Source: Acinetobacter zhairuonensis
Lineage (GTDB): Bacteria; Pseudomonadota; Gammaproteobacteria; Pseudomonadales; Moraxellaceae
Direction: 5' to 3'
Assembly (NCBI RefSeq): GCF_022601715.1
Contig: NZ_JAKVIM010000009.1
Coordinates: 62,001-126,000, forward strand
DNA length: 64,000 nucleotides
Below, one piece after another: positions 55,552-64,000 of the stretch. Position 1 is the stretch's first letter, and each line of letters begins with the position of its first letter. Position numbers and translations under genes: made by a program. Below the pieces are notes generated by a model, which was given only the letters and a program-made list of their open reading frames with translations, had not been told where the DNA came from and did not search any database.

Positions 55552-58233
55552 TTAGAACTTGTAAGTACCTCGCATGAAGTAAGCGCGTCCCGTTGGGTCG
55601 CTATAGCGTGGGTCATAACCGTATTGGAAGTTATCCAGTACGTTCGATGCTGCTGGTTCTGCATCAAACATGTTTTTAATGCCCGCAGTTAGCTCCAGAT
55701 TTTTAAAGCCTTTGTAGGTTCCTGAAAGGTTGTAGAGGGTGTAGTCACTGACTTTGTGATGGTCATAGGCATCATCACCTGTCGCATTTTGGTCGTTATA
55801 ACCGCGGAAGAATTCTTGTTCAAAGATCAGCTTCCAGTTTTCATAACTCCAGTTAATGTTGGCAACGTGCTTCCAGCGCAATACAGCAGGGTCATCATAA
55901 GTACCAACTACACTTTCCCATTCACCGCCTTTTTCTTCTTGGCGGTCATATTTCATGACATAAGTGCCATCAATGCCGAAACCAAAACGACCCGTTGCCG
56001 TCATAGGTGTTTGATAGTTTAGAGAAACGTCCAAACCTTCGGTTTTAATGCCCCCCATATTCACCAGTGTGGTGTTGATGTATTCGATACGTCCTTCTGA
56101 GTCACGTACAAAGCGGTCAGCATATTTCACAGGGTCTGAGAAAATTGTAGTTTCACCAATCAGACCGATCAGGTTTTCAATTTCAATATTGTAGTAGTCG
56201 AGGGTGAAGACTAGATTTTTAACAGGCTCAAACACGAAACCTGCGTTAAATGAAGTAGATTCTTCAGGCTCTAGGTCAGATGAACCACCCTGCATACGCA
56301 TGAATTGGGTATTACATTCAGTCTGGTATTGTGGAGAGCTGGCAGTACCGCCTGGGCAGAGTACAGGGTCATCATATTTTGCACCCGTGTAGGTCTGACT
56401 TTGAGGTGCATTCATTTCCCATAAACTTGGGGCACGGAAACCTGTGCTGTATGAAGTACGCAGCATTAGTTGTTTTAAAGGTTCCCAACGGAATGCAACT
56501 TTCGGATTAAAGGTATCGCCAAAGTCGCTATAGTCATCATATCGGGCAGCCAGTTGTGCTTCTAAAGTTTGAGTAATTGGAATCTGTAACTCGGTAAATA
56601 CCGCAGTGATGTCTCGATTACCTGTGTTGACAGGCTCATTAGGGTCAATACCACTACTTGGGACTTGACTCACAATTTCTTGATTCACTTTAGATTCCCA
56701 GTCTTGAGTGGTAAAGCTACCGCCAATTGCGAAACCAACATCACCCGCAGGTAAGGTGAAAATTGGACGACTGAATGTAAAATCAATTGTGGTTGAATCT
56801 AGCGTGGCAATATTCGAGTCACCTGACACGGCAAAGGAATTCCATAAACTCGAGTCTGCACTGGCACCAAAGGGGTTAATGGAGCCATCATCTAAGGCTG
56901 CTTGTAATTGGCTGCGGTTCAAGTAACCACTGACAAAACTATCTGTGGCTTCACTTTTGGCATAGGTCACCCCAGCATTGACATCCCAGCCATAGGCTTC
57001 GCCTTCAATACCAGCAAAGGCACGGTGCGATTCATTCACCGATTGGGATACGCGGTTGCCAGCTTGGGAGCGTAAATACAGCTGCAGTGGATCGCCACTT
57101 AAACCGCTGACCGCAGGGGTAATACCATTGCCAGGGTAGTAAGGACTGGTGGATGGAAGGGTGACTGAGCGACTGTAAACGTCGGGTGCAATGGAAGTGG
57201 TGACTTCACTGCGAGAATAAATATATTCACCAATCGCGTTAAAGGTATCGCTCAGTTTGAGCGTACCTCGACCCATAGCAGAAATGGTTTCTGTTTCAGG
57301 CACAATGCCGATCAAGGCTTGGGTGTTTAAGTAACACAGACCGCCATCTGCCACCACATTGGCTGAGTTATTACAGTTGGCATTGCCATATGGATTGCCC
57401 AAGGTTCCTGTGGTTGGGTCATAGAAATTGGCAGGGAAACCATTGGCAGAACTGGCATCAATACCAAGTTCGGGTAATACACCGCCGCGCTTACTGACCT
57501 TGCGATCTTTTGCCATAATGTCATTGGAGCGACGATAGTCCACCACACCAAACACGTTAAAGCCTTGTTCATCTAAATCGCCATAACCCCCAAAGATTTG
57601 GATGTCTTGTTTGTCTCCACCTGATTGTTCAGGTTGAACCAGACCGCCACTTATACTTAAACCTTCATAACTTTTTTTGGTAATGAAGTTGATCACCCCT
57701 GCAATCGCATCGGCCCCATAGACCGCTGAAGCGCCGTCACGTAAAATTTCAATTCGATCAATCATCGCCATCGGGATGATATTTAGGTTGGTGGTCGAAG
57801 TACTGAATGGACTATAGGCGAGGCGACGACCATTCAAAAGCACAAGGGTTTTATCTGTGCCGAGGGCACGCAAGTTGGCAGATGAGCCTTCGGTATTACT
57901 TGCCCCGACATTTTGAGCAGTTGAATAGCCCGCTTGGTTGGCACTGACCTTGGTCAAGGCTTCTTCTACGGTTGTAATCCCCTGATTGGTTAAGTCTTCG
58001 CCTTTAATAATTGTAATTGGGGAGGCACTTTGTGCGGCAACCCCTTTAATTGAAGATCCTGTTACTGTGACTTTGGCAACTTTTACGGGTTGTTCTTGTA
58101 TTTCTGTACTTTCGGTTTCTTCGGCATGAGCTAAAGACAAGCACATCATACTTAAACTAAGCGTACTTAATTTAAGAATTGCTTTGCTAATTGACGGCTT
58201 GACCGCCACCTTAGCATTTTTGTTCTTTATCAT
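55552..58233 (-). CDS. TonB-dependent outer-membrane receptor
   Basis: An 893-residue TonB-dependent receptor. A signal peptide ends near SLAHA-EE (about residue 37). A likely TonB box is KVTVTGSS. The plug domain shows ITIIKGEDLTNQGITTVEEA, NLRALGTDKTLVLLNGRRL and IDRIEILRDGASAVYGADAI, and a 22-strand-type barrel ends in GRAYFMRGTYKF. The large plug-barrel layout resembles receptors for peptides, carbohydrates or other large compounds more than small siderophore receptors, but the ligand is unknown. It precedes tonB-exbB-exbD-exbD and is divergent from peptide-binding genes, suggesting joint peptide uptake. Confidence 0.93.
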   Translation of the reverse strand: MIKNKNAKVAVKPSISKAILKLSTLSLSMMCLSLAHAEETESTEIQEQPVKVAKVTVTGSSIKGVAAQSASPITIIKGEDLTNQGITTVEEALTKVSANQAGYSTAQNVGASNTEGSSANLRALGTDKTLVLLNGRRLAYSPFSTSTTNLNIIPMAMIDRIEILRDGASAVYGADAIAGVINFITKKSYEGLSISGGLVQPEQSGGDKQDIQIFGGYGDLDEQGFNVFGVVDYRRSNDIMAKDRKVSKRGGVLPELGIDASSANGFPANFYDPTTGTLGNPYGNANCNNSANVVADGGLCYLNTQALIGIVPETETISAMGRGTLKLSDTFNAIGEYIYSRSEVTTSIAPDVYSRSVTLPSTSPYYPGNGITPAVSGLSGDPLQLYLRSQAGNRVSQSVNESHRAFAGIEGEAYGWDVNAGVTYAKSEATDSFVSGYLNRSQLQAALDDGSINPFGASADSSLWNSFAVSGDSNIATLDSTTIDFTFSRPIFTLPAGDVGFAIGGSFTTQDWESKVNQEIVSQVPSSGIDPNEPVNTGNRDITAVFTELQIPITQTLEAQLAARYDDYSDFGDTFNPKVAFRWEPLKQLMLRTSYSTGFRAPSLWEMNAPQSQTYTGAKYDDPVLCPGGTASSPQYQTECNTQFMRMQGGSSDLEPEESTSFNAGFVFEPVKNLVFTLDYYNIEIENLIGLIGETTIFSDPVKYADRFVRDSEGRIEYINTTLVNMGGIKTEGLDVSLNYQTPMTATGRFGFGIDGTYVMKYDRQEEKGGEWESVVGTYDDPAVLRWKHVANINWSYENWKLIFEQEFFRGYNDQNATGDDAYDHHKVSDYTLYNLSGTYKGFKNLELTAGIKNMFDAEPAASNVLDNFQYGYDPRYSDPTGRAYFMRGTYKF

Positions 58234-58857
58234 AGTAAAAGTAATCCTTTTTTTGTATTTAGCAAGATTGCTGGGTTGATTTAAGCAATTCAGATGCCAA
58301 TTTGTTTTTTAATGCTTTATATAAATATATGTGATTGAAATATATAAATATTATAATTTTAAAGTGTGATTTTATTCACAAGTTGTATTAGCTATATAAG
58401 TAGGAATGCTGAAATGATGAGGGAGAGTGAAAATGCGTCAATTTGGAACTTAAAGTCAGGCTTGTTTTTGTGTATTTTTAATTTATGTTTAAAAAGTAAA
58501 CTATTTGCTCTATTTTTTATGAAATTATAAATTATTTTTATAAAACATATTAATAATAAAAACTTTAAAAAACAAATATTTGGTTGTATTTGTTGTTATA
58601 AAAAAATAAGGAATGTGCAATTATGTATCATGTATGAGTTTTTTTTGTGCATTGTGTAAGGGTATTTTATATGCTGTTGAGTTGTCGTTTTTGGTCAATT
58701 GGATGAAGAAAATAATTAGATAAAAATACGATAAATATCTAATAAAAAATAACTTTAAAGTATGCGAATTTTTTAAACACGAGCAAGTTTTTCGGGATGG
58801 CACGGAATTCGCTTTAGGATCAAATCATTGTTGATTCATCACTTAAGCAGAGGACTA
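58234..58857. other. AT-rich intergenic region between receptor and peptide-binding genes
   Basis: About 620 bases with no supported gene, very AT-rich between 58300 and 58780. It must contain the divergent promoters. I see no clear Fur box and no strong -35/-10 pair. An imperfect inverted repeat (GATCAAATCA and TGATTCATC, 58819-58841) lies close to the leader ORF that follows and may be a regulator site. Confidence 0.35.
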
Positions 58858-58959
58858 ATGCGAGAGAATTTGCTTAAATGGAAAATGGATAACAACAAAC
58901 ACAACAGTTTAAAAACAATGAATAAACCAGCACTTATGCGGGTATCACAGGAACGGTAA
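58858..58959 (+). CDS. Possible 33-codon leader ORF upstream of the first peptide-binding protein
   Basis: A short ORF (MRENLLKWKMDNNKHNSLKT..., 33 codons plus stop) with AGAGGA just before its ATG, a better ribosome site than that of the gene it precedes. Its TAA (58957-58959) ends three bases before the TTG start of the solute-binding protein gene, so ribosomes could re-initiate there. It is rich in Lys, Asn and Met with no recognised attenuator run. It may be a real coupling leader or chance. Confidence 0.4.
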   Translation: MRENLLKWKMDNNKHNSLKTMNKPALMRVSQER

Positions 58960-58962
58960 AAA

Positions 58963-60744
58963 TTGGAAGCCAAAAATTTAAGAATTGCCATTTTAACCCT
59001 GCTGATTTCATCGGGCTGTATACTGCAAGCCAATGCTGCGGCACAGTCCAACAAGATTTTACACGTGGCGATGGAAGCACCTGATGATGGTTTTGATATG
59101 GTCAAAACCTACAATTTTTACAGTGGAAAAATAGCCGAAGTCATTTTTGAGCCTTTGCTGAAATATGATTATCTGGCTCGCCCCGTGCAATTGGTTCCCA
59201 ATACAGTACAAGCTTTGCCGCGGATTGAGCAGAATGGCAAGGTATATACCTTTAAAATTAAACCTGGGATTTATTTTTCGCCTGATCCAGCATTCAAAGG
59301 GCAGCGTCGCGAGCTGAAAGCCCAAGATTATATTTACAGTATTCAGCGTATTTTAGATCCGAAAAACCGTTCCACCACCTACTCGTTTATTGATGGGAAA
59401 ATTGTGGGTGGCAATGAAGCCAATGCACTGGCTAAGAAAATGGGGAGGTTTAATTACGATGCCCCAATTGCAGGTTTAAAAGCACTGGATCCTTATACCT
59501 TACAAATTACCCTGACCCGTCCTGATTATAATTTTCAATATATTCTGGCTTATGTGACTTTTGGCGCGACCGCGCGGGAAGTGGTTGAGTATTATGGTGA
59601 TCGGATTGCACAGCATCCAGTCGGCACAGGACCTTATCAACTGAGTAAGTATGTGCCTCGTAGCAAAATTGAATTGACAGCCAATCCGAATTACCGTGGT
59701 TTTGTCTGGAATTTTAAATCGACAGGTACGGCTTGGGACAACCAACTGGTGCAGCAGATGTCGGGCAAACAGATGCCGCAAATTGGTAAAGTCGAGGTCA
59801 GTATTATTGAGGAAGAGCAATCGCGCTGGTTGGCATTTAAAACAGGGCAGCTCGACTTTGATAAATTGACCTCGAATGCTGTGCCACAGGCACTGGATGG
59901 TCAGAAGCTAAAACCTGAATTGGTGAAGCAAGGCATTCAGCATTATCCTAACAAAGATCCTGAAATTACCTACACCATGTTCAACATGAAAGATCCGATT
60001 GTGGGCGGATTCAGTCTCGACAAAATTGCTTTACGCCGTGCCATTAGCTTGTCGTTTAATCAAGATGAAGCGATTAAACAACTCTATAAGGGACAGGCGG
60101 TGAAGTCGGAAATGCTGATTCCAGATGGCGTTCAAGGTTTTAATCCCAATTACCGTAGTAGTCTGGCTTATAACCCCGTTCTAGCTAATAAGCTGTTGGA
60201 TCGCTTTGGCTATAAAAAGGGTGCAGATGGTTATCGTACTTTACCGACGGGCAAACCGCTGACCTTAAAGTTTATGACCGAAAACAGTTCCAGTTCGGTG
60301 GTGCAGTCGGAATTATGGAAAAAGAATCTGGATGCCATCGGGATTCGGGTTGATTTTCAGGTCAGTAATTTTGCCGATAACTTAAAGGCCGCCACCCAAT
60401 GCAAATATATGGTCTGGGGTGGTGCTTGGATTGCAGACTACCCAGAAGGGGAAAATTTTGCCCAGTTGTTGTATGGACCGAATGCAGCGCAGGGCAATTT
60501 AAGCTGCTATCAATCCAAAACGTATGATGCGCTATATCAACAAATGTTGAGTTTAGCGCCTCAGCAACGTCTGCCTTATTACGAAAAATTAAGCCGTCAA
60601 ATAGAAGCCGATAATCCATGGATTATTCATAGCAGTCGTATTCGTAACTGGTTGCTGCATCCACAAGTTCAGGGCTTTAAAGCCCATCCGATGATGAATA
60701 CCAACTGGCAATATCTTGATATACAGCCTGTAAAAAATAAATGA
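58963..60744 (+). CDS. Family-5 extracellular solute-binding protein (peptide ABC type), copy 1
   Basis: A 593-residue SBP_bac_5-family protein with a TTG start and an AGGAACGG stretch upstream. A signal peptide covers residues 1-25 (cut near QANA-AA). Domain text includes TYTFKIKPGIYFSPDPAFKG (seen as YTFKIKPGIYFSPDPAFKG), AQDYIYSIQRILDPKNRS, HPVGTGPYQL and MVWGGAWIADYPEGENFAQL, all typical of DppA/OppA-like binders. No permease or ATPase gene follows, so it either feeds an ABC system elsewhere or acts alone. It is paralogous to the next gene. Confidence 0.92.
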   Translation: MEAKNLRIAILTLLISSGCILQANAAAQSNKILHVAMEAPDDGFDMVKTYNFYSGKIAEVIFEPLLKYDYLARPVQLVPNTVQALPRIEQNGKVYTFKIKPGIYFSPDPAFKGQRRELKAQDYIYSIQRILDPKNRSTTYSFIDGKIVGGNEANALAKKMGRFNYDAPIAGLKALDPYTLQITLTRPDYNFQYILAYVTFGATAREVVEYYGDRIAQHPVGTGPYQLSKYVPRSKIELTANPNYRGFVWNFKSTGTAWDNQLVQQMSGKQMPQIGKVEVSIIEEEQSRWLAFKTGQLDFDKLTSNAVPQALDGQKLKPELVKQGIQHYPNKDPEITYTMFNMKDPIVGGFSLDKIALRRAISLSFNQDEAIKQLYKGQAVKSEMLIPDGVQGFNPNYRSSLAYNPVLANKLLDRFGYKKGADGYRTLPTGKPLTLKFMTENSSSSVVQSELWKKNLDAIGIRVDFQVSNFADNLKAATQCKYMVWGGAWIADYPEGENFAQLLYGPNAAQGNLSCYQSKTYDALYQQMLSLAPQQRLPYYEKLSRQIEADNPWIIHSSRIRNWLLHPQVQGFKAHPMMNTNWQYLDIQPVKNK

Positions 60745-60757
60745 GTTTGGAAGAAGA

Positions 60758-62566
60758 ATGAAACAGTTGAATCAAAAAATGCAGCATTGGGTGAAAGGGG
60801 GATTGGCAGGCAGCCTTTTAATCACAAGCTCTGTGAGTGTCTGGGCACAAAGCCCTGCCGATCCGCATAAAGTTTTGCGTTACGTGTTCCCCGTGGCTGA
60901 AACAGGATTTGACCCCGCAGGTGTCCATGATCTGTATTCAGCACATGTAAATGGTTCAATCTTTGAAACCTTATTTACCTACGATTATTTAGCTTCGCCT
61001 GCCAAGCTGGTGCCGCGTACAGCAGCAGCTTTACCCGAAGTTAGTGCCGATGGTTTGACCTATACCATTCATCTTCAAAAGGGCATTTATTTTGCTGCTG
61101 ATCCTGTCTTTAAAGGCAAAAAGCGTGAACTGACCTCGGCAGATTATGTCTATACCTTTAAACGCTTGCTCGATCCGAACTTACGTTCTCCCAATAGCTG
61201 GTTGCTCGATGGACGTATTTTAGGGATGGATGCGGTGCTGAAACAAGCGACCAAAACTGGCAAGTTTAATTACGATCAGCCCGTTGCAGGTTTACAAACT
61301 CCAGATCGTTATACCTTGGTCATTCGTTTGACCAGTCCAGATCAGAACTTTCCAATGCTGCTGGCACATCAGCCAGCAGGCGCAGTTGCGCGTGAAGTGA
61401 TTGAAAAATATCGAGACAAAGCAGGTTTTGTGATGGGGCATCCTGTGGGTACAGGACCCTATCTGCTGACCCGCTGGACGCCAGGCTCACGTATTATTTT
61501 AAAAGCCAATCCCGATTTTCGTAGTTTTGTCTGGAACTTTAAGGCGACGTCGGCAGAAGATCAGAAAATTGTGCAAGCCATGCAAGGCAAAAAAATGCCG
61601 CAAATTGGCGTGATTGATATTCAAGTGATGGAGGAAGGGCAATCACGCTGGTTGTCTTTTATTAAAGATGAAGTTGATCTGTTTGCCTTGGATGGTGAGT
61701 TAACCGTTCAGGCTCTGCAAAATGGCCAGCTCAAACCTGAATTGGCGAAAAAGGGCGTACAACTGTCACGGATTACCGATCCTTCAGTTGATTATCATTA
61801 TTGGAACATGCAAAACCCTGTTGTGGGGGGCTTTAGTAAAGACAAAATCGCATTGCGCCGTGCCATGGCGATGGCATTCTCTCCTGAAAATTACATCAGT
61901 ATTTTGCAAAAAGGCGATGCGGAACGTTTACAAGCTCCGATTCCAAATGGGGTGGTCGGTTATGATCCCAACTATAAAAGCAGTATTCCGTATTCAGTCA
62001 AAGCTGCCAATCTGCTGTTAGATCGTTATCAGTATAAAGTCGGTGCAGATGGTTGGCGAACTTTGCCCAATGGCAAACCTTTGCAAATTAATATGACCAT
62101 CTCGGGCAATAATGCACGCAGTCAGCAACAGGCAGAGTTTTGGAAAAAAACGCTGGACAGCATCAAAATTAAAATGAGCACGCAGTCTTTACCTTTTGCT
62201 GAAGCTCTGAAATTGGAAAAACAGTGCAAGACCATGTTTAAGAGTTCGGCTTGGATTGCGGATTATCCAGATGCCGACAACTTTATGCAGTTGTTCTATG
62301 GCAAAAACATCAATGTGACCAACAATGCTTGCGTCAAAATTCCTGAATATGACCGTTTATATGAACAAAGCCAGAAAATGACACCCGGCCCAGAACGGAA
62401 CGCACTGTATCGGAAAATGTCACGCTTGCTCGAAGTGTATATGCCGGTACAGATCATTGGCGCACGTTATCGCAATGTCTTGGCACAACCCCGCGTGATT
62501 GGTTTTAAAAAGCATCCGATTCTGCCTGCGGAATGGATGTACATCGATATTGATATGAAGAAATAG
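60758..62566 (+). CDS. Family-5 extracellular solute-binding protein (peptide ABC type), copy 2
   Basis: A 602-residue paralogue of the preceding gene, starting 14 bases after it. The signal peptide is residues 1-30 (GGLAGSLLITSSVSVWA, then QS). Equivalent blocks are LTYTIHLQKGIYFAADPVFK, SADYVYTFKRLLDPNLRSP, HPVGTGPYLLTRWTPGSRI and SSAWIADYPDADNFMQL. Tandem paralogues suggest two peptide classes or one shared transporter. GAAG precedes the ATG. Confidence 0.93.
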   Translation: MKQLNQKMQHWVKGGLAGSLLITSSVSVWAQSPADPHKVLRYVFPVAETGFDPAGVHDLYSAHVNGSIFETLFTYDYLASPAKLVPRTAAALPEVSADGLTYTIHLQKGIYFAADPVFKGKKRELTSADYVYTFKRLLDPNLRSPNSWLLDGRILGMDAVLKQATKTGKFNYDQPVAGLQTPDRYTLVIRLTSPDQNFPMLLAHQPAGAVAREVIEKYRDKAGFVMGHPVGTGPYLLTRWTPGSRIILKANPDFRSFVWNFKATSAEDQKIVQAMQGKKMPQIGVIDIQVMEEGQSRWLSFIKDEVDLFALDGELTVQALQNGQLKPELAKKGVQLSRITDPSVDYHYWNMQNPVVGGFSKDKIALRRAMAMAFSPENYISILQKGDAERLQAPIPNGVVGYDPNYKSSIPYSVKAANLLLDRYQYKVGADGWRTLPNGKPLQINMTISGNNARSQQQAEFWKKTLDSIKIKMSTQSLPFAEALKLEKQCKTMFKSSAWIADYPDADNFMQLFYGKNINVTNNACVKIPEYDRLYEQSQKMTPGPERNALYRKMSRLLEVYMPVQIIGARYRNVLAQPRVIGFKKHPILPAEWMYIDIDMKK

Positions 62567-62590
62567 AAATTAAATAAAACTGGAGTAATG

Positions 62591-64000
62591 ATGAATCATC
62601 CGACTTTCAAATTGACCGCACTCGGCGTTTTAACTTTTGCTGCACAGCAGTTTGCTTTTGCAGATTCTCCCACGCGTCAGACCTTGCCGCAATTTCAAGC
62701 CAAAGAAATTCCTGCCTTGTGTGATGCCAAAATTCAGGACATTCAAAAGCAGCTCAAGATCTTTGCAGCCAAGCCGATGCAGGCACAAAATAATGCAGCA
62801 CCTGTACTTGCAGAATGGGATCGTATATTTGCCTCCTTTGAAGATTTTTATGGACCGATTGGCTTATACAGTAATGTTTCCCCAGATCCAGCACTGCGTA
62901 TAGCGGCTGAAGATTGTGAAATCAAGATTAGTCAGTTCCAGACCGATATTTATCAAAATCCAAAACTGTATCAACAAATTAAGAATACTAAAGCCACTGA
63001 TGCAATTGATAGCAAGTTTCGTGAAGACTTACTCAACGATTTCGAAAAAACAGGGATTCAGTTAAGTGTCGAAAAGCAGGTGCGCTTGAAAGTGATTTTG
63101 GCGGAACTGGCGAAGATTGAGCAGGAGTATGCACGTAATGTGCGTGATAATCCGCAAAAGCTAGAATTTACACCTGCTGAATTAAAAGGATTGCCACAAA
63201 GCTATATCGACGCCTTAAAGCAGAATGACAAAGGCAATTATTTACTTGGTTTTGAATATCCTGAATATCGTCCTTTCATGGAATTGGCAGATAACGATGC
63301 TGCACGCAAGCGTTATCAAATTGCCTATACCCGCCGAGGTGGCGAGCGTAATTTGGGCTTGCTGAAACAAGCCATGGACTTGCGTTATGAACTGGCACAA
63401 TTGTTTGGTAAATCTAGCTATGCCGAGTGGGCGCTGCATAAACGTATGGCAGAAACGCCTGAAAACGTGAATAAGTTTCTGTCTGAGGTGCATGCAACCG
63501 TTGCACCTTTGGAGAAAAAAGAAGTCGAAACACTGCGTGAATTCAAAGCCAAAACTTTAAACATTCCGCTTGAACAAGCCAAAATTGAGCGCTGGAGTGA
63601 GGCGTATTGGAGCGAAAAACTACGTAAAGCCAAGTATCAGGTCGATCAAGAAAAAATGCGCGAGTATTTCCCAACCCAAGCGGCACAGGACTGGTTATTT
63701 GTGATTTCATCCGATCTCTATGGTATTCAATTTAAGCCTGTCAAAGTTGATGTTTGGCAAAATGAAGTTGAATATTACGATGTTACGGATCAGAAAACAG
63801 GACAACTTCTGGGGGGATTGTATGTCGATAAGTTCCCGCGTGAAGGCAAATATGGACATGCCGCGGTGTGGGGTGTTTATGGTGGCAGCAGCCTTACAGG
63901 ACGCAAACCAATTTCAGCTTTGGTGACCAACTTCAATCGCAATGGCTTAAACAGTGATGAGCTGGAAACCTTTGTGCACGAGTTTGGGCATGCGTTGCAT
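62591..64000 (+). CDS. Exported M3-family oligopeptidase (truncated by window end)
   Basis: The first 470 residues of an M3 metallopeptidase (thimet/Dcp type); the reading frame runs off the window. The ATG at 62591 is preferred because GGAG lies five bases upstream; an ATG three bases earlier is too close. A signal peptide (MNHPTFKLTALGVLTFAAQQ, cut near AFA-DS) places it in the periplasm. The N-terminal helical region leads to the zinc site HEFGHALH with His463, Glu464 and His467, just before the cut. It likely degrades peptides captured by the binding proteins upstream. Confidence 0.92.
   Translation, partial: MNHPTFKLTALGVLTFAAQQFAFADSPTRQTLPQFQAKEIPALCDAKIQDIQKQLKIFAAKPMQAQNNAAPVLAEWDRIFASFEDFYGPIGLYSNVSPDPALRIAAEDCEIKISQFQTDIYQNPKLYQQIKNTKATDAIDSKFREDLLNDFEKTGIQLSVEKQVRLKVILAELAKIEQEYARNVRDNPQKLEFTPAELKGLPQSYIDALKQNDKGNYLLGFEYPEYRPFMELADNDAARKRYQIAYTRRGGERNLGLLKQAMDLRYELAQLFGKSSYAEWALHKRMAETPENVNKFLSEVHATVAPLEKKEVETLREFKAKTLNIPLEQAKIERWSEAYWSEKLRKAKYQVDQEKMREYFPTQAAQDWLFVISSDLYGIQFKPVKVDVWQNEVEYYDVTDQKTGQLLGGLYVDKFPREGKYGHAAVWGVYGGSSLTGRKPISALVTNFNRNGLNSDELETFVHEFGHALH

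Noticed and set aside
55425..55667. 80-codon minus-strand frame between the receptor and tonB
   Set aside because: Overlaps the 3' end of the receptor in another phase and spans the inverted repeat.
58621..58803. 60-codon minus-strand frame in the AT-rich gap before the peptide-binding genes
   Set aside because: Low-complexity Phe/Leu/Lys-rich translation typical of AT-rich non-coding DNA; no ribosome site.
62637..62903. 88-codon frame inside the start of the M3 peptidase gene
   Set aside because: Out of phase with a gene that has a clear signal peptide and later HExxH motif.

Overview
The window reads as chromosomal DNA of an Acinetobacter species (Moraxellaceae). The strongest markers are a bifunctional wax ester synthase/DGAT very close to the A. 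baylyi AtfA type, gatCAB divergent from mreBCD-maf-rng, a GntR-smc-zipA-ligA run, ThrH, an N-terminal remnant of an ADC-type AmpC beta-lactamase, and low-to-moderate GC. I saw no tRNA, rRNA, CRISPR array or intact insertion sequence. All family assignments come from reading the translations and recalled family features; no database search was run.

Layout. 1-3.6 kb: a LysR regulator, a small exported protein, an M15-like peptidase gene with the relic of a second tandem copy among small palindromic repeats, and an AT-rich two-gene membrane module. 3.6-11.8 kb: gatCAB facing away from mreB-mreC-mreD-maf-rng (tRNA amidation, cell shape, RNA processing). 11.8-20 kb: wax ester synthase, cysH, thrH, two FadL-like outer-membrane proteins, ygfZ and a long decayed intergenic stretch. 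20-30.7 kb: a DMT transporter, a possible structured RNA, then mostly small single genes (DUF4256, DUF6868-like, DUF1003, rluA, rraB, an AHSA1 protein, DUF488, YjdM, a CHMI-like tautomerase, YegP, an NTF2-like protein), followed by dusC and an ABC-F ATPase.

30.7-32.8 kb is the most accessory-looking part. The signal peptide and first residues of an AmpC are joined in one reading frame, across two stop codons, to a polymorphic toxin C-terminus of the Ntox15/Tde type. A Tdi1-like immunity gene follows, overlapping the toxin stop codon. 32.9-45 kb: ypjD, ffh, coaX-birA, a TauE/SafE permease and GntR-smc-zipA-ligA. 45-48 kb: an extended SDR, bacterioferritin and an exported peroxiredoxin. 48-52.8 kb: a biotin cluster bioH-bioA-bioF-bioC-bioD. 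52.9-64 kb: a TonB receptor followed by tonB-exbB-exbD-exbD, divergent from two tandem family-5 peptide-binding proteins and an exported M3 peptidase cut by the window end; together these look like a peptide-scavenging locus.

The observations most worth following are the AmpC::Ntox15 chimera with its surviving immunity gene, the multi-helix RNA candidate near 21.2 kb, the palindromic operator candidates upstream of one fadL-like gene and the FCD-type GntR gene, the tandem-duplication relic at 2.4 kb, and a 33-codon leader ORF ending just before a TTG-started peptide-binding protein gene.
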